Positions 1-10,460 of a DNA stretch of 64,000 bases are shown here, piece after piece. The notes beneath the pieces were generated by a model. It saw only the letters and a program-made list of their open reading frames with translations. It did no database searches and was not told the origin of the DNA. Every line of letters begins with the position of its first letter. Position 1 is the stretch's first letter. Made by a program: the position numbers and the translations under genes. This stretch comes from Reclinomonas americana ATCC 50394 (taxonomy: Eukaryota; Jakobida; Jakobea; Jakobida), in contig PS015030.1 in assembly GCA_048213135.1 (NCBI GenBank), forward strand, positions 59,361-123,360. The letters are read 5' to 3'.

Positions 1-252
1 AGTGGGGGAAGAGTGGGGAAGTGAGGGGGAGAGAGAGAGGGAGAGAAAGGGAAGCGAGGGGGAAGAGAGCGGAGGAAGAGTGGGGAAGACAGGAGATAGG
101 CAAGGAGAACAGAGAAAGAGAGGAAAGAGAAGAAGATGAAGAAGAGGATGAGAGGAATGAGAAGAGGAGAGTACCAGCTGAAGAATGGAAGGCGAGAGAA
201 GAGGAAACAGACAAAGATAGACGAGACAAGAATTTTCTCGGCGTCGCGCAAC

Positions 253-1657
253 TTGGAAATCTCCATCACCACCTGCGGCTGCGGCGGGTTGCTCAAGTGG
301 TTCTCAATGTCACGCAGCACCAGAATTCGCTCATTCAGCGCAATGAACAGGTCGCCGTGGTGGAAGGCGATGCCGTTGGGGATGGTCAGGTTGTGCGCAA
401 TGGTGTACACCTGCTGCACCTTGTAGTCGGCCGTCATGGTGATGGCCCACACGTCGGTGCTGGCGTGGGGGTCCTACGCGGGGAGAGGGGTGAGGGGAAA
501 GGGAGGAGAAGGGAAGGCGACGCAAGAACGAGGACGAGATAGACACGACACTTCCAGCCAGTGCATTTCATGAATCCATGTCGTAGCGACAGGAGGCACA
601 GGCCAGAGACACTACGGCGCGTGAGACGGGGAGAGAGTGCGCGAGAGAGTACGAGTGAAAGAGACAGACAAGAAGGCACAGAAAGGCGATGAGGTACAGA
701 GAGGGTGCGTGGGATGGGAAGGATGTGAGAGAAGGAAGACGGAATGCGTGGCAGACAGATGGCGAGTGAGTGAAAGAGAAAGGAGGGAGAGAAAGAGAGC
801 GAAAGAGAAGGAAGAAAAGGACAGAGCACGTGAGAGATGGAGAGAGAAAGACACAGACAAACAGACACAAAATGTTATGAGGTAAAGAGAGGGTGGGAGG
901 GGAGGAACGAGACGGAAGGAAGAGATGCAGAATGCGTAGAAATATGGCGATAGTCGGAAAGAGAAGAAAGGGAGAGAGAGAGTGAGAGAGACAGACAGAC
1001 AGACAGACAGAAAGAAAGAGAGACAAACAGACACAGAGAGGCGATAAGGTACAGCGAGAGTGGGAGGTGGTGCGTGGGATGGGAACTGACGAGAGACAGA
1101 AAGCGAGGAAGACAGATGGCGAGAGAGCAAAAGAGAAGGCACAAAGGGAGAGAGAGAGAAAGGGAGTATGAGTGACCACGAAGAACATTAGAAGCACAGA
1201 GCAAGTGAGCAAGAGACAGACAGAGAATGAGACAGAGAGAGAGAGAGGGTGTGTGCCTGCATGTGACTCAACATTAAAGTTGAAGGAGCCAACAAAGATG
1301 GTTCCGCGCGGACTACGATCGAGCGAGCGAGAATAGGGAAGTCCACTGGCAAACAACTCGATCTTGTACCTGTCGACAATGCAAAACAAATCAATCAGTC
1401 ATCATCATCGGATTAATCAATCACAAATGCACAGAAAAAATGCACACAGAGGCAATGACCCCCACATTTTCTTTCTCACACACACACACACTCTCTGTCT
1501 CTCTCTTCTCTCTCAACTTTGAGGAGGGCAGAGGCACGCTCTTCAGCAGCACATCAATGGGCGGGTCATCACTGACTGGGCTCGATGCAGCCACAAAGGC
1601 AGTGAGGGAGAGGAGGAGAAGCACAAAGAGCACTGAGGTGCGAGGAGCGAGCGACAT
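253..1657 (-). CDS. Secreted PQQ-type sugar (sorbosone/glucose) dehydrogenase, 5' part
   Basis: Three exons with matching phases: 1518-1657 (start ATG at 1657), 1273-1369 and about 253-473; the gene runs off the left edge. Exon 1 gives a signal peptide (MSLAPRTSVLFVLLLL, then an Ala/Ser-rich cleavage region). Exon 2 reads KIELFASGLPYSRSL and GTIFVGSFN. Exon 3 reads TIPNGIAFHHGDLFIALNER followed by ILVLRDIE. These match the first beta-propeller blades of soluble PQQ-dependent aldose/L-sorbosone dehydrogenases (family knowledge), which oxidise sugars outside the cell. Catalytic His and PQQ-binding residues lie further downstream and are not in the window. Introns 1 and 2 both start GTTGAG. The third exon probably ends at a GTTGCG donor at 252, but that boundary has no partner exon to confirm it. 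The 800-nt intron 2 is filled with purine repeats. Confidence 0.75.
476..1258. repeat. Purine-rich (GA/GACA) simple-sequence tract in intron
   Basis: The plus strand is an almost continuous run of GAGA, GACA, GAAAGA and similar words, with a duplicated segment (ATGAGGTACAGAGAGG near 689 resembles ATAAGGTACAGCGAG near 1043). It occupies intron 2 of the sugar dehydrogenase gene. Reading frames across it are compositional artefacts. Confidence 0.7.
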
Positions 1658-1737
1658 CTGCTCTCTCTCTCTCTCTCTCTCAGTGATCGGAGAATAGGTG
1701 GAGGACGCGCGGAGTTTTTGAAGGACACATTAATTAG

Positions 1738-2160
1738 TTGTACTTATGGTATACTATGGAAAGTGTAAGAACGAGCAGTCAACATACTGTAGTATTTGTC
1801 TCCTACTCGTTCTTCTTTCATTTTGATTTACTTAGAGTAACTGCAAATGAAAAGCCCCGTTTGTTGGTGACTGCTCGTTCCAACTTCGCACTCTATTGGA
1901 ATCATAATACGCAAGTAATACGACCTTGTATTCCACTCATGAGGTCGCAAGAGTGCAAACACTGATCTAATGAAAACAAAACACTTCATTCACCACATTG
2001 AAGTGCGTGCGACAAATGTCCATGAATCATTTGCCGACACAAACACCATGCTCTTCTCCAGACAGTTATCTTCCCTTTCAGAAGGCAAAGCCAAGCATGC
2101 CCACAAGTATAGTGTCAGCACACTGATGAATTCGAACAGAATTCGAAGCTTTAGGCCGTA
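1738..2160. other. Gene-free AT-richer segment holding one copy of a dispersed repeat
   Basis: No coding signal is visible on either strand. Positions 2051-2095 resemble 63483-63525 near the other end of the window: both contain CTTCTCCA, then ATCTTCCCTTTCAG, then a short A-rich stretch ending CCAA. Both copies are followed or preceded within a few hundred bases by GAATTCGAA palindromes. Confidence 0.5.
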
Positions 2161-2186
2161 TGCGTGAACTGCAACATCACACAGCT

Positions 2187-2516
2187 GAAACTGCAACTCC
2201 AGTCGCAGTGGCCAAGGGGAAGGGAGGGTTCCTCAAGAACGTAGAGGCTTGCAGAGACGACAGGCAGGCGTCGACGAATTCGCGATCGCGAACGAACGCG
2301 TATACGTCGATCTGCGACACTCACACATGCAGCTGTAACTGCAACTGCAGTCGCAGTGGCCAAGGGGGGAGGGAGGGTTCTTCATGAACGTAGAGGCTTG
2401 AAGAGACGACAAGCAGACGTCGTGGAATGAAAGATCCGGACGTCGCGATCGATCGATATCTCGCGCGACACTCACACATGCAGCTGCAACTGCAACTGCA
2501 ATCGCAGTGGCCAAGG
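2187..2516. repeat. Tandem repeat, period about 150 bp, about 2.3 copies
   Basis: The block ACTGCAACTxCAGTCGCAGTGGCCAAGG recurs at 2191, 2339 and 2490. The first two copies are followed by GAGGGTTC, AACGTAGAGGCTTG and an AGACGACA segment. Spacing of the CGCAGTGG core is 2204, 2352 and 2503, i.e. 148 and 151 bp. The array ends about 190 bp upstream of the small zinc-binding ORF. Confidence 0.85.
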
Positions 2517-2710
2517 AGCAGGGAGGTCCAGAAAGGCCGCGCGGGCTTGCCTCTGACGCGACAAGCACGGTCAAGGCTTGCCGAAACCCTCGTTCTGCAA
2601 CGTCGCAGATATCGAAATTGCGCCCCACTTGTCTCTCCCCTTCCCGCGCGTGTTCACCCATCCCGCCCTCTCTCCCTCTTCTCATGCCTCACTGCTCCAG
2701 CGGTCACCCC

Positions 2711-2890
2711 ATGACAGCCATGTTCAACATTCCTTCGCGTTACGGTGACTGGCCGCGATGTGACGGGTGCGGGCGCCAGTTCAACAGCACAGATGGACCG
2801 GCGGAGGGCTTCTTCCACTGTGAGCACTGCTCGGTGCCGCCGGGCTATGATTTCTGCAAGTCGTGTGCGCATGAGGATGTTGCGTGTTGA
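2711..2890 (+). CDS. Small ZZ-like zinc-binding protein (59 aa)
   Basis: The ORF from ATG 2711 to TGA 2890 encodes 59 residues with three CxxC pairs: CDGC, then CEHC, then CKSC, in the context FHCEHCSVPPGYDFCKSC. That spacing, with the aromatic-Asp before the last pair, resembles ZZ-type or related zinc ribbons that mediate protein contacts (family knowledge). The alternative in-frame start at 2507 lies inside the tandem repeat and is less likely. It may be the last exon of a longer gene rather than a complete protein, because nothing upstream was recognised. Function is not inferable. Confidence 0.5.
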   Translation: MTAMFNIPSRYGDWPRCDGCGRQFNSTDGPAEGFFHCEHCSVPPGYDFCKSCAHEDVAC

Positions 2891-3059
2891 GAGTGGAGGG
2901 GAAGGGAGAGTTGCATGATTTCCCGCTCACAGAGCTCTTGTGGAGTGTGAGGGGAGAGGGCATGTGTGAGTGAGTGTGCCTGTGGTGCTCTGTGTGTGTG
3001 TGTGATTCGTTGTCCGCCAATCACTGTCAGATGGGATGATGGTGTACTGTGAAACGGAA

Positions 3060-3988
3060 CACACATGGGATCGAGCTGTCTCCTGGTGCTCTTCTCTCTT
3101 TCCAACAGCTCCTTTTTGCTTGCTGGCCAGAGAGTTGTCTTGGATCAGAGCTTAGTGGGAGTGAAGAACGAACTCTGCAGTTCTAGTCTTCTGCTGTTTG
3201 TGCTCTCTTCCTGTCTCTCTCGTTGTGACTGGCCACGGAGAAGTCTTGAAGTGGGATGGGAGAACGAGCTGTCTGTCTGGAGTCTCCTGGTGCTCNNNNN
3301 NNNNNNNNNNNNNNNNNNNNNNNNNNNNNNNNNNNNNNNNNNNNNNNNNNNNNNNNNNNNNNNNNNNNNNNNNNNNNNNNNNNNNNNNNNNNNNNNNNNN
3401 NNNNNNNNNNNNNNNNNNNNNNNNNNNNNNNNNNNNNNNNNNNNNNNNNNNNNNNNNNNNNNNNNNNNNNNNNNNNNNNNNNNNNNNNNNNNNNNNNNNN
3501 NNNNNNNNNNNNNNNNNNNNNNNNNNNNNNNNNNNNNNNNNNNNNNNNNNNNNNNNNNNNNNNNNNNNNNNNNNNNNNNNNNNNNNNNNNNNNNNNNNNN
3601 NNNNNNNNNNNNNNNNNNNNNNNNNNNNNNNNNNNNNNNNNNNNNNNNNNNNNNNNNNNNNNNNNNNNNNNNNNNNNNNNNNNNNNNNNNNNNNNNNNNN
3701 NNNNNNNNNNNNNNNNNNNNNNNNNNNNNNNNNNNNNNNNNNNNNNNNNNNNNNNNNNNNNNNNNNNNNNNNNNNNNNNNNNNNNNNNNNNNNNNNNNNN
3801 NNNNNNNNNNNNNNNNNNNNNNNNNNNNNNNNNNNNNNNNNNNNNNNNNNNNNNNNNNNNNNNNNNNNNNNNNNNNNNNNNNNNNNNNNNNNNNNNNNNN
3901 NNNNNNNNNNNNNNNNNNNNNNNNNNNNNNNNNNNNNNNNNNNNNNNNNNNNNNNNNNNNNNNNNNNNNNGTTCTTCCCTACGTCACT

Positions 3989-4031
<43 letters not shown>

Positions 4032-4440
4032 CCTCTCGTTTGCAGTTTGTTGTTGCTCAGAGTCTTTGGGCCGAGAGTTGTCATGTATCGAGGGAGAACG
4101 AACTTGTTTGCAGTCCCCTGGTGTTGCTGTGTGCTCTCTTCACTCTCTCACTCTTCCAGCAGTACCTTGCTTACTGGCCAGAGAGTTGTCTTGGATTAGA
4201 GCTGAGTGGGAGTGGAGAATAGGCTTTTGATGCTTGGGTTTGTGCGCTTTTCCTTCTCCCTCGTTGTGACTGGCCAGAGAGTTGTCTTGGAGTGGGAAGA
4301 GAGAGCGAGCGTTCTGGAGTTTCCTGGTGCTCTTCCCTTTGTCGCTGTGTGCTTTCTTCACTCTCTCTCTTCCAGCAGTACCTTGCTCACTGGCCAGAGA
4401 GTTGAGCTGAGTGGGAGTCTGCTGACGTTCTCCTGCTTCT
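3060..4440. repeat. Degenerate minisatellite, about 95-120 bp period, spanning a gap
   Basis: The motif CTGGCCAGAGAGTTGTCTTGG and close variants recur at about 3122, 3228, 4067, 4176, 4270 and 4391. Between them are GTGGGAGTGGAGAAC-like and TTTCCTGGTGCTCTTC-like segments. The 675-base gap at 3296-3970 falls inside the array and is probably an assembly collapse. A (CT)n run follows the gap (3998-4026). Confidence 0.8.
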
Positions 4441-4629
4441 TTGATGCTGCTTGAGAGTGAGCGCACTCGTTGCTCTGTCGCTGCCTCTCCCTATTCTCCG
4501 TGTGATCCCTTTCTGCTGAACCAAAGGCGACACACTCCTCGTTGCTCCTACGATTCTTCGAATTCCTTGATCCGCATTCACTTCCTCGCCCTTCGTCGCG
4601 CGATCTCCCTGTTGCAGCAGTCACTGTCG

Positions 4630-4631
<2 letters not shown>

Positions 4632-4680
<49 letters not shown>

Positions 4681-4819
4681 CTTTCTGTCTGTCATTCTTT
4701 CTTTCTCTCAGTCTGACTTGTCTCTTTCTCTCTCCGCCCCTCGCTCCTCCTCCTCCTCCTCCTCCTCCTCCTCCTCCTCCTCCTCCTCCTCCTCCTCCTC
4801 CTCCTCCTCCTCCTCCTCC
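4632..4819. repeat. (CT)n, (TG)n and (CTC)n microsatellites
   Basis: A (CT) run at about 4632-4664 passes into (TG)n to 4680, then a (CTC/CCT)n run of about 25 units fills 4745-4819. Polyproline, polyglycine and polyarginine frames here are repeat artefacts. From 4820 to about 5160 I see no gene. Confidence 0.85.
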
Positions 4820-5164
4820 TGCGTATCGAATCCCTTGATTCTGCTCTGAACAACGCAATCGCTTCACTCATTCTGATCTCTCTTGATCCGCATGCGCTCT
4901 TCTGCTTCAGCTTCGAGAGACTCTGTCGACGATCTTCCCTCTCCCTTTTGCTCACCCTTTCCCATCACAGCCGCGCGGTGGCTGGTGGGCCAACGCAATC
5001 GGCCGGATCTGTCACTCGTGAAGAAGCGCGTCGTGCGAGCCTGCAAAGGAGTGAAACTATTGTGTCTGCAAAAAGGGGAGAACGTTGCTGTCACGCGCGC
5101 TCTCTCTTGTCTTGCCAAGGATCGAGGGCAGAGAACGCACATGAGGTGTTTGTAACCGCTTGCG

Positions 5165-5700
5165 TTGCATGCCAAGGGTCATGGAGGGTCAAGGGCAGAA
5201 GGAAGGTGCTTTATTGGCCAACCTGGGGTCAAGGGCCAGAGCCAGAGGACCCACAGGAGGGTTTGTTAAGCATCCCTGGCCCGTTCCGTGTCACGGAAGG
5301 GTCGTGGATGCAAGTTTTTCGGATCAAGGGCAGCAGATAGGTGTTCAGGGTCAGGGGTCGGAGCCAGAGGACACACAGAGTTGCTGCCGGGTGATAAGAG
5401 GTCATGGGCCAGAGGTCCAGAGGTGGGTTATTGACCAACTTTGACCATGCAAGGGAATAGATGAAGGGCCAGGACTCAAGGGAGCCAACAGAAGTCTTTT
5501 TCGACCTGTCTTGGTGTCAGGAACAAGACCGACGGGCAGAGATCGTCAATCGCAGGAGCCAAGAGTCAAGAGCAGATCGTAGAAGGCGCAGAGCCCACAG
5601 AAGAGTTCTGACCAGCTTTGACCTCCGAAGTCATGGAAAGGGCGCCGAAGAAGGCCAAAAAGTTAAATACAGAGTCGGCACAGCCTCCACACTCATGGAT
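5165..5700. repeat. Degenerate interspersed repeat upstream of methyltransferase
   Basis: Words of the type GGTCAAGGGCCAGA, GGAGCCAGAGGAC and GACCAACTTTGACC recur imperfectly (for example 5187, 5228, 5353, 5460, 5566, 5614). The reading frame that extends the methyltransferase ORF back to 5461 passes through this repeat and is judged non-coding. Confidence 0.55.
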
Positions 5701-5850
5701 GTATCAGTTCAGGATCCAGGGAGATCGGTGCCAGGTTGCAATGGTCAACGCCAAAGGCTAGAGAGTGCCCACACAGCTGCCACAGAAACGTCGGTCCCAT
5801 CGTCCTCTCCCTCTTCCCTCTCCCAGATCCTCTCCCATTCCCTCTTTCGC

Positions 5851-6531
5851 ATGAGCACCCTCCCCCCCATCCGCCTCAAGCAAGCCCTCGAACTACGCGC
5901 CACTGGCGGCGAAGTCTGGGAAGCCGCACGCGTGCTGGCCACCTTCCTTTGCCAACAATCACAGCTACCACTCTCCCGCGTGATCGAGCTGGGCTCCGGC
6001 ACCGGCTTCCTCGCCATCACACTCGCCAAGGCCACTGGTGCATCAGTGACGGCCACCGACCAACGCGTCATGATCGATCTGCTGCAGCACAATGTCGTGC
6101 TGAACCAAATGGACGCCATCGACGAGGAGCTGCAAGTGCAAGTCGCCGAAGTCGACTGGCGCGAGGTCCGCACGTCGGAGGAGATGCAGCGGGCGGTGCG
6201 GGGACCGTGGGACGCTGTGGTGGCCAGCGATGTGCTGTACTTGATTGAGACGTACGGGGATCTGTTGGAGACGGTGCGCGAGTGTCTGCGAACGTCGCCC
6301 GCGCGCACGCCCTTTTTCGTGTGTCATCAGCGGAGAAAGGCGGCGGAGGAGTGTCAGTTTTTTGAGCGGGCGCTGGCTGGAGGCTTTGAGTGTGAGGTGG
6401 TGTGGGAGGGCGAGGCCAAGGCCACTGGTGCGCCCATTACGATTCACCGAATGGTGTTGAAGGATGGTGGTGGTGACGGTAGTGAGGAGGAGGTGACGGT
6501 GGCAGGGATACGTGAGTCGGTGAGTGAGTAG
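5851..6531 (+). CDS. METTL21-like class I protein methyltransferase (226 aa)
   Basis: Single-exon ORF from ATG 5851 (MSTLPPIRLKQALELRATGG) to TAG 6531. Landmarks: the N-terminal GGEVWEAARVLATFL lead-in typical of METTL21/Methyltransf_16 proteins; motif I ELGSGTGFLAITLA at about residues 51-64 (SAM binding); an acidic residue in VTATDQR after beta-2; and WDAVVASDVLYLIETY around residues 122-137, corresponding to the D-V-x-Y motif of this seven-beta-strand lysine methyltransferase group. Length fits the family (about 200-240 aa). The likely role is SAM-dependent methylation of a lysine on a cytosolic protein such as a chaperone or elongation factor; the substrate cannot be told from sequence. 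The start was chosen because the upstream in-frame extension is repeat-derived. Confidence 0.85.
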   Translation: MSTLPPIRLKQALELRATGGEVWEAARVLATFLCQQSQLPLSRVIELGSGTGFLAITLAKATGASVTATDQRVMIDLLQHNVVLNQMDAIDEELQVQVAEVDWREVRTSEEMQRAVRGPWDAVVASDVLYLIETYGDLLETVRECLRTSPARTPFFVCHQRRKAAEECQFFERALAGGFECEVVWEGEAKATGAPITIHRMVLKDGGGDGSEEEVTVAGIRESVSE

Positions 6532-6885
6532 TAAAGTAGGAAAGAAGTGATCGCAACTGCCACTTCTCCGCCTCTCTATGTCTCGCTCTCACAAGGCGAA
6601 CTCAGGCTTGCCGACTTGAGTTGCGTGCGTCTGCGTGGTGGTTTCATGTCGCTTCTCACCTGCTTTCACTCACGGTTGGTGGCCCTTCAGTTCTCTCCCC
6701 CGTTCGCAGACGGCTTCCACCGACTTATCGTCTGTTTCACTCGTCGCTCACATGCCCCCTGGAACATGCATCCTGAGTCACAAATGTTGGCCGCAGAAGC
6801 CTGTGCACATGTGGCTTCTTCCTGCTTCTCATCTTTACTCCGCCGATCGTACCAGCTCACTCTCTTTGGCCTCAGCAGGTGCACT

Positions 6886-7200
6886 GCGGTACTCATGCTT
6901 TTGCAGACTCTCTCTCTCTCTCTTTTTCTTTCTCTCTCTCTTGCTTGCGCAGCACACTGCCAAATTCACGCTGCTACGTAGCAGGCTCTCTCTTTCATTT
7001 CTCACTCTCTCTTCACTATCTCTCTGACTGTGGGCGCTTGCTTATCCAGCACACTGCGGTATTCACGCTGTTGCAAGCTCTCTCTTTCTCTCTTTCTCGC
7101 TCTCTCTCTCTCATCACTTTCTCTCTCTGGCTGTTGGCGCTTGCTTGCGCAGCACACTGCCAAGTTCACGCTGCTACGTAGTAGGCTCTCTCTCTCTCTA
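6886..7200 (+). repeat. Minisatellite with alternating subunits
   Basis: The segment CAGCACACTGCxxxxTTCACGCTG followed by a pyrimidine run occurs at 6951, 7048 and 7151, with a weaker copy at 6886. The 6951 and 7151 copies continue with CTACGTAG and the 7048 copy does not, giving a 200-bp higher-order period. Surrounding 6540-7590 has no recognisable gene. Confidence 0.75.
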
Positions 7201-7593
7201 TCAGACTCCTCCGACTTTACACATACCGTCCCCGCGTCGTCACGCCTGCTGTGTCGTCGCAGGCTGCTCGATAGCGAGCAGCATGCCTCTCAGAACGCAG
7301 ATCCATTCTGCCTCACTCGCGTCTCTGTTTCTTGCCTTGCAGAACGCGCAGTCAGACTCGCTCGCTATCATTACAGACTTCGACTGCCTACTTGCCTCCT
7401 TAATCGAGATATCGAAAAAGCTCACCTATTTCGTTCATGATTACAGCTTGTCTTCCCACTCGTCATGTCACGAGTCACTCACAGCCTCCAGCTGTTCTCG
7501 TTCTCAGCTTGCTCTTCCCCTTCCAACGTTCTGTTGTCCCGCGCCGCGCCCATTGCATTCGTTCCTGTTTGACTGTCTTGCTTACTTATCATC

Positions 7594-8679
7594 ATGAGCG
7601 ACACAGCAGCTGCTCTCCGACAGATGAACGCGCAGCTCGCAGCACTGACCGAGCAAGTGGCACAGGAGCGATCGGCGCGCCAAGAGGTGTGTGGACACAG
7701 AGGGGAGTGAGAGTTANNNNNNNNNNNNNNNNNNNNNNNNNNGATTGCGACGAGGGAGAGGGTGTTACCCTGTGCCGCAGAGGAAACTTACCAGGCAAAC
7801 ACTTGTTTTGCAGCTGGAGCGCATGTGGAAAGCGGAGAGGGAACAACAGGCGGAGGTTTGTGCGTGTCCGCCAATATACATACAAGTTTTTGACTTGAAT
7901 GTCTCCACCTCGTCTGATATCACCACCTGCCGCAGCGCATGGAGCAGCTGGAGCAGCAGATTGTTGGGCTTGTGTTGCAACTTGAGGACCGCTTGCAGGT
8001 GACGAGCTTAGTGAATTTCTCCGCCCCCTTGTTCCCATGTTTTCTGATGATGAACCGAAGGCTGTTGGAGGCGATCGCGAAACCAGTGGTGCTGCAGGTC
8101 GTGGCCGACCGGCTCAGGCAGGAGAAGGTGCCGCTTCTGCAAGCGGTGTGCAACAGGACGATGTGCGAGAGATGGTGTGTGCTCATTGAGGAGCTTGTCA
8201 AGATACTACTGTACTCACGATCACTGGTGTATCATCAGGTGTCGCAGGAGGTTCAGCTCGGCCGGCGAGTGACAGTCACTGGCATCATGGAGGACGGCCA
8301 TCAAGGATCAGGTATGCTGGGTGCGCAACAACAAGTTCACGTGCTCCTCTCTGACGAGTATGTGCGACTCAGCCGATGTGTCGGCCCGGACCGTTGTCAT
8401 CGGCGGCCTTCACGGTTTTGTCACTCGCCCGCTCCTGCATTGATCGAGCACTGCAGCGTTGTTTTGACATCATCTGATGCGTGGCAGATGCGATGAAGAC
8501 TTCAGACGTGTATAACAAAGACTGGGTGATTCGTGGTGCCGGACACTGCAAGGGCTGTGTGTATACAGCCAAAGATCAGCCCATCAACTCGATTGCCGAT
8601 CCCGATAAGTTCGCCGTGACGTTGCACGCTTGCAAAAAGTGCTTCGCGCCTGCTGCGATTCATGCTTATCTGTCGACAG
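7594..8679 (+). CDS. Multi-exon coiled-coil protein with CxxC pairs, 3' end in gap
   Basis: Six exons fit with consistent phases: 7594-7686, 7814-7855, 7936-7998, 8061-8174, 8239-8310 and 8488 into the gap at 8680. Exons 1-3 form a heptad-like coiled coil (MNAQLAALTEQVAQE, LERMWKAEREQQAE, RMEQLEQQIVGLVLQLEDR). Exon 4 is a Gly/Ala/Ser-rich disordered linker. Exon 6 carries CKGC and ACKKC 30 residues apart, a possible zinc ribbon, with WVIRGAGH before the first pair. I do not recognise the family. The downstream S74-type exon at 10461 could belong to the same gene, but a 677-base gap and an apparently antisense CBM6-like region lie between, so this is unproven. Boundaries of exons 4 and 5 rest on phase and GT-AG only. 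Confidence 0.5.
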
Positions 8680-9568
8680 NNNNNNNNNNNNNNNNNNNNN
8701 NNNNNNNNNNNNNNNNNNNNNNNNNNNNNNNNNNNNNNNNNNNNNNNNNNNNNNNNNNNNNNNNNNNNNNNNNNNNNNNNNNNNNNNNNNNNNNNNNNNN
8801 NNNNNNNNNNNNNNNNNNNNNNNNNNNNNNNNNNNNNNNNNNNNNNNNNNNNNNNNNNNNNNNNNNNNNNNNNNNNNNNNNNNNNNNNNNNNNNNNNNNN
8901 NNNNNNNNNNNNNNNNNNNNNNNNNNNNNNNNNNNNNNNNNNNNNNNNNNNNNNNNNNNNNNNNNNNNNNNNNNNNNNNNNNNNNNNNNNNNNNNNNNNN
9001 NNNNNNNNNNNNNNNNNNNNNNNNNNNNNNNNNNNNNNNNNNNNNNNNNNNNNNNNNNNNNNNNNNNNNNNNNNNNNNNNNNNNNNNNNNNNNNNNNNNN
9101 NNNNNNNNNNNNNNNNNNNNNNNNNNNNNNNNNNNNNNNNNNNNNNNNNNNNNNNNNNNNNNNNNNNNNNNNNNNNNNNNNNNNNNNNNNNNNNNNNNNN
9201 NNNNNNNNNNNNNNNNNNNNNNNNNNNNNNNNNNNNNNNNNNNNNNNNNNNNNNNNNNNNNNNNNNNNNNNNNNNNNNNNNNNNNNNNNNNNNNNNNNNN
9301 NNNNNNNNNNNNNNNNNNNNNNNNNNNNNNNNNNNNNNNNNNNNNNNNNNNNNNNNGTGAGCGTAGCGTCATCCATCTCTATGCCACAGTCAGCCAGTGT
9401 GTTGGAAAGCACCGCTGCTGATGGCAACTGGCGTCCGCGAAACAACTGCCAGTTGCGAAGCAATTGGGGATGATGTCGAAAGAGTACGAGATATCAATAT
9501 CAGCAGGTGATCATGAACGCAACGAAATTGCACTCTCCCGGATCTCTGCGGGCAAAGCGAGGACTTAC

Positions 9569-10260
9569 AGCTTGGATAGCTGTCACGTACAAACACGGCT
9601 GGTGAGCGTGAATGCCAAACGGCAACACCACGAGTGGCGCATTCACAGTCACCTTCGACCAAGTCGAGAATCCTGTAGTCGGTACGGACACGCACTACCA
9701 CAAACAGCGATCTTGAGTAAGACAGGCACACATTACGACGCACTGTGGTGAGGTCAAGCGACATACGTGTGTGCGTGTCTTGAGCATCTTGAATGCGAAT
9801 GCGGATTTCTCGCCCATTGCTACACAGAGCTAAAAGTGAGTTATATGCTGCGCAAGTCATCCCTCATGATTGAGCTCTGACTGTACCGTGGACGTGGAGA
9901 ACAGACAACCTCGCATGAGTCGACAAGGCCGAGCGTGCTGACCTCGTCAGTGAGTGACGTCAACTCGTGACCTCGATACGACAGCGAGAAGGGCCGAGCG
10001 AACTGCGTGATGCCTGTAACACAAAGCGCTGCGTTACACGATGCTGACATTATACATATGATCTGTGAGTATGGAGCGACGCACGGCGCATGAACCCATA
10101 GACTGTGTCGAGTGGAGAGACCGTCACTGTGAAGGCATCAATACAATTTAAATGAGTGAATGTCAACACGTCGTGCATCATGATTGGTGTATAACGTACC
10201 GCTCTCGGTCGCACTTCCGCAGCGCACAGTAACTGTGATGCTGTGTACAACTGGGTGTGA
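9569..10260 (-). CDS. CBM6-like carbohydrate-binding fragment
   Basis: Two exons join in frame: 9744-9829 (NGREIRIRIQDAQD) and 9569-9694 (VSVPTTGFSTWSKVTVN, then VLPFGIHAHQ and LYVTA). The pattern, a G-x-I-x-I strand, then V-x-V-P-x-T-G-x-x-x-W-x-x-V-x-V, then L-P-x-G-x-H-x-x-x-L, matches family 6 carbohydrate-binding modules (family knowledge). A possible upstream exon near 10080-10135 reads FTVTVSPLDTVYGFMRRAS, resembling the preceding strands, and another near 10200-10238 reads ITVTVRCGSATESG. The gene ends in gaps on both sides (8680-9356, 10265-10373), and no catalytic domain is visible. The opposite strand also has open frames, so strand choice rests on the CBM6 pattern alone. Confidence 0.4.
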
Positions 10261-10460
10261 GATTNNNNNNNNNNNNNNNNNNNNNNNNNNNNNNNNNNNN
10301 NNNNNNNNNNNNNNNNNNNNNNNNNNNNNNNNNNNNNNNNNNNNNNNNNNNNNNNNNNNNNNNNNNNNNNNNNGGTAGTCCAACGGTCTGTGTCGATGTC
10401 TTGCAGTGTCGCTACGTCTCCGCCGTGGCAGAGAGTGTGTTCTTACTGTGCATCTCTCAG

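Noticed and set aside
568-1389. Long minus-strand frames rich in Ser/Leu/Cys
   Set aside because: They are translations of a (GA)n-rich intron between supported exons of the sugar dehydrogenase.
4745-4819. Polyproline/polyglycine coding region
   Set aside because: Pure trinucleotide microsatellite without flanking coding signal.
5461-5850. N-terminal extension of the methyltransferase ORF
   Set aside because: It passes through the degenerate GGTCAAGGGCCAGA repeat and is not methyltransferase-like; the ATG at 5851 gives the normal family length.
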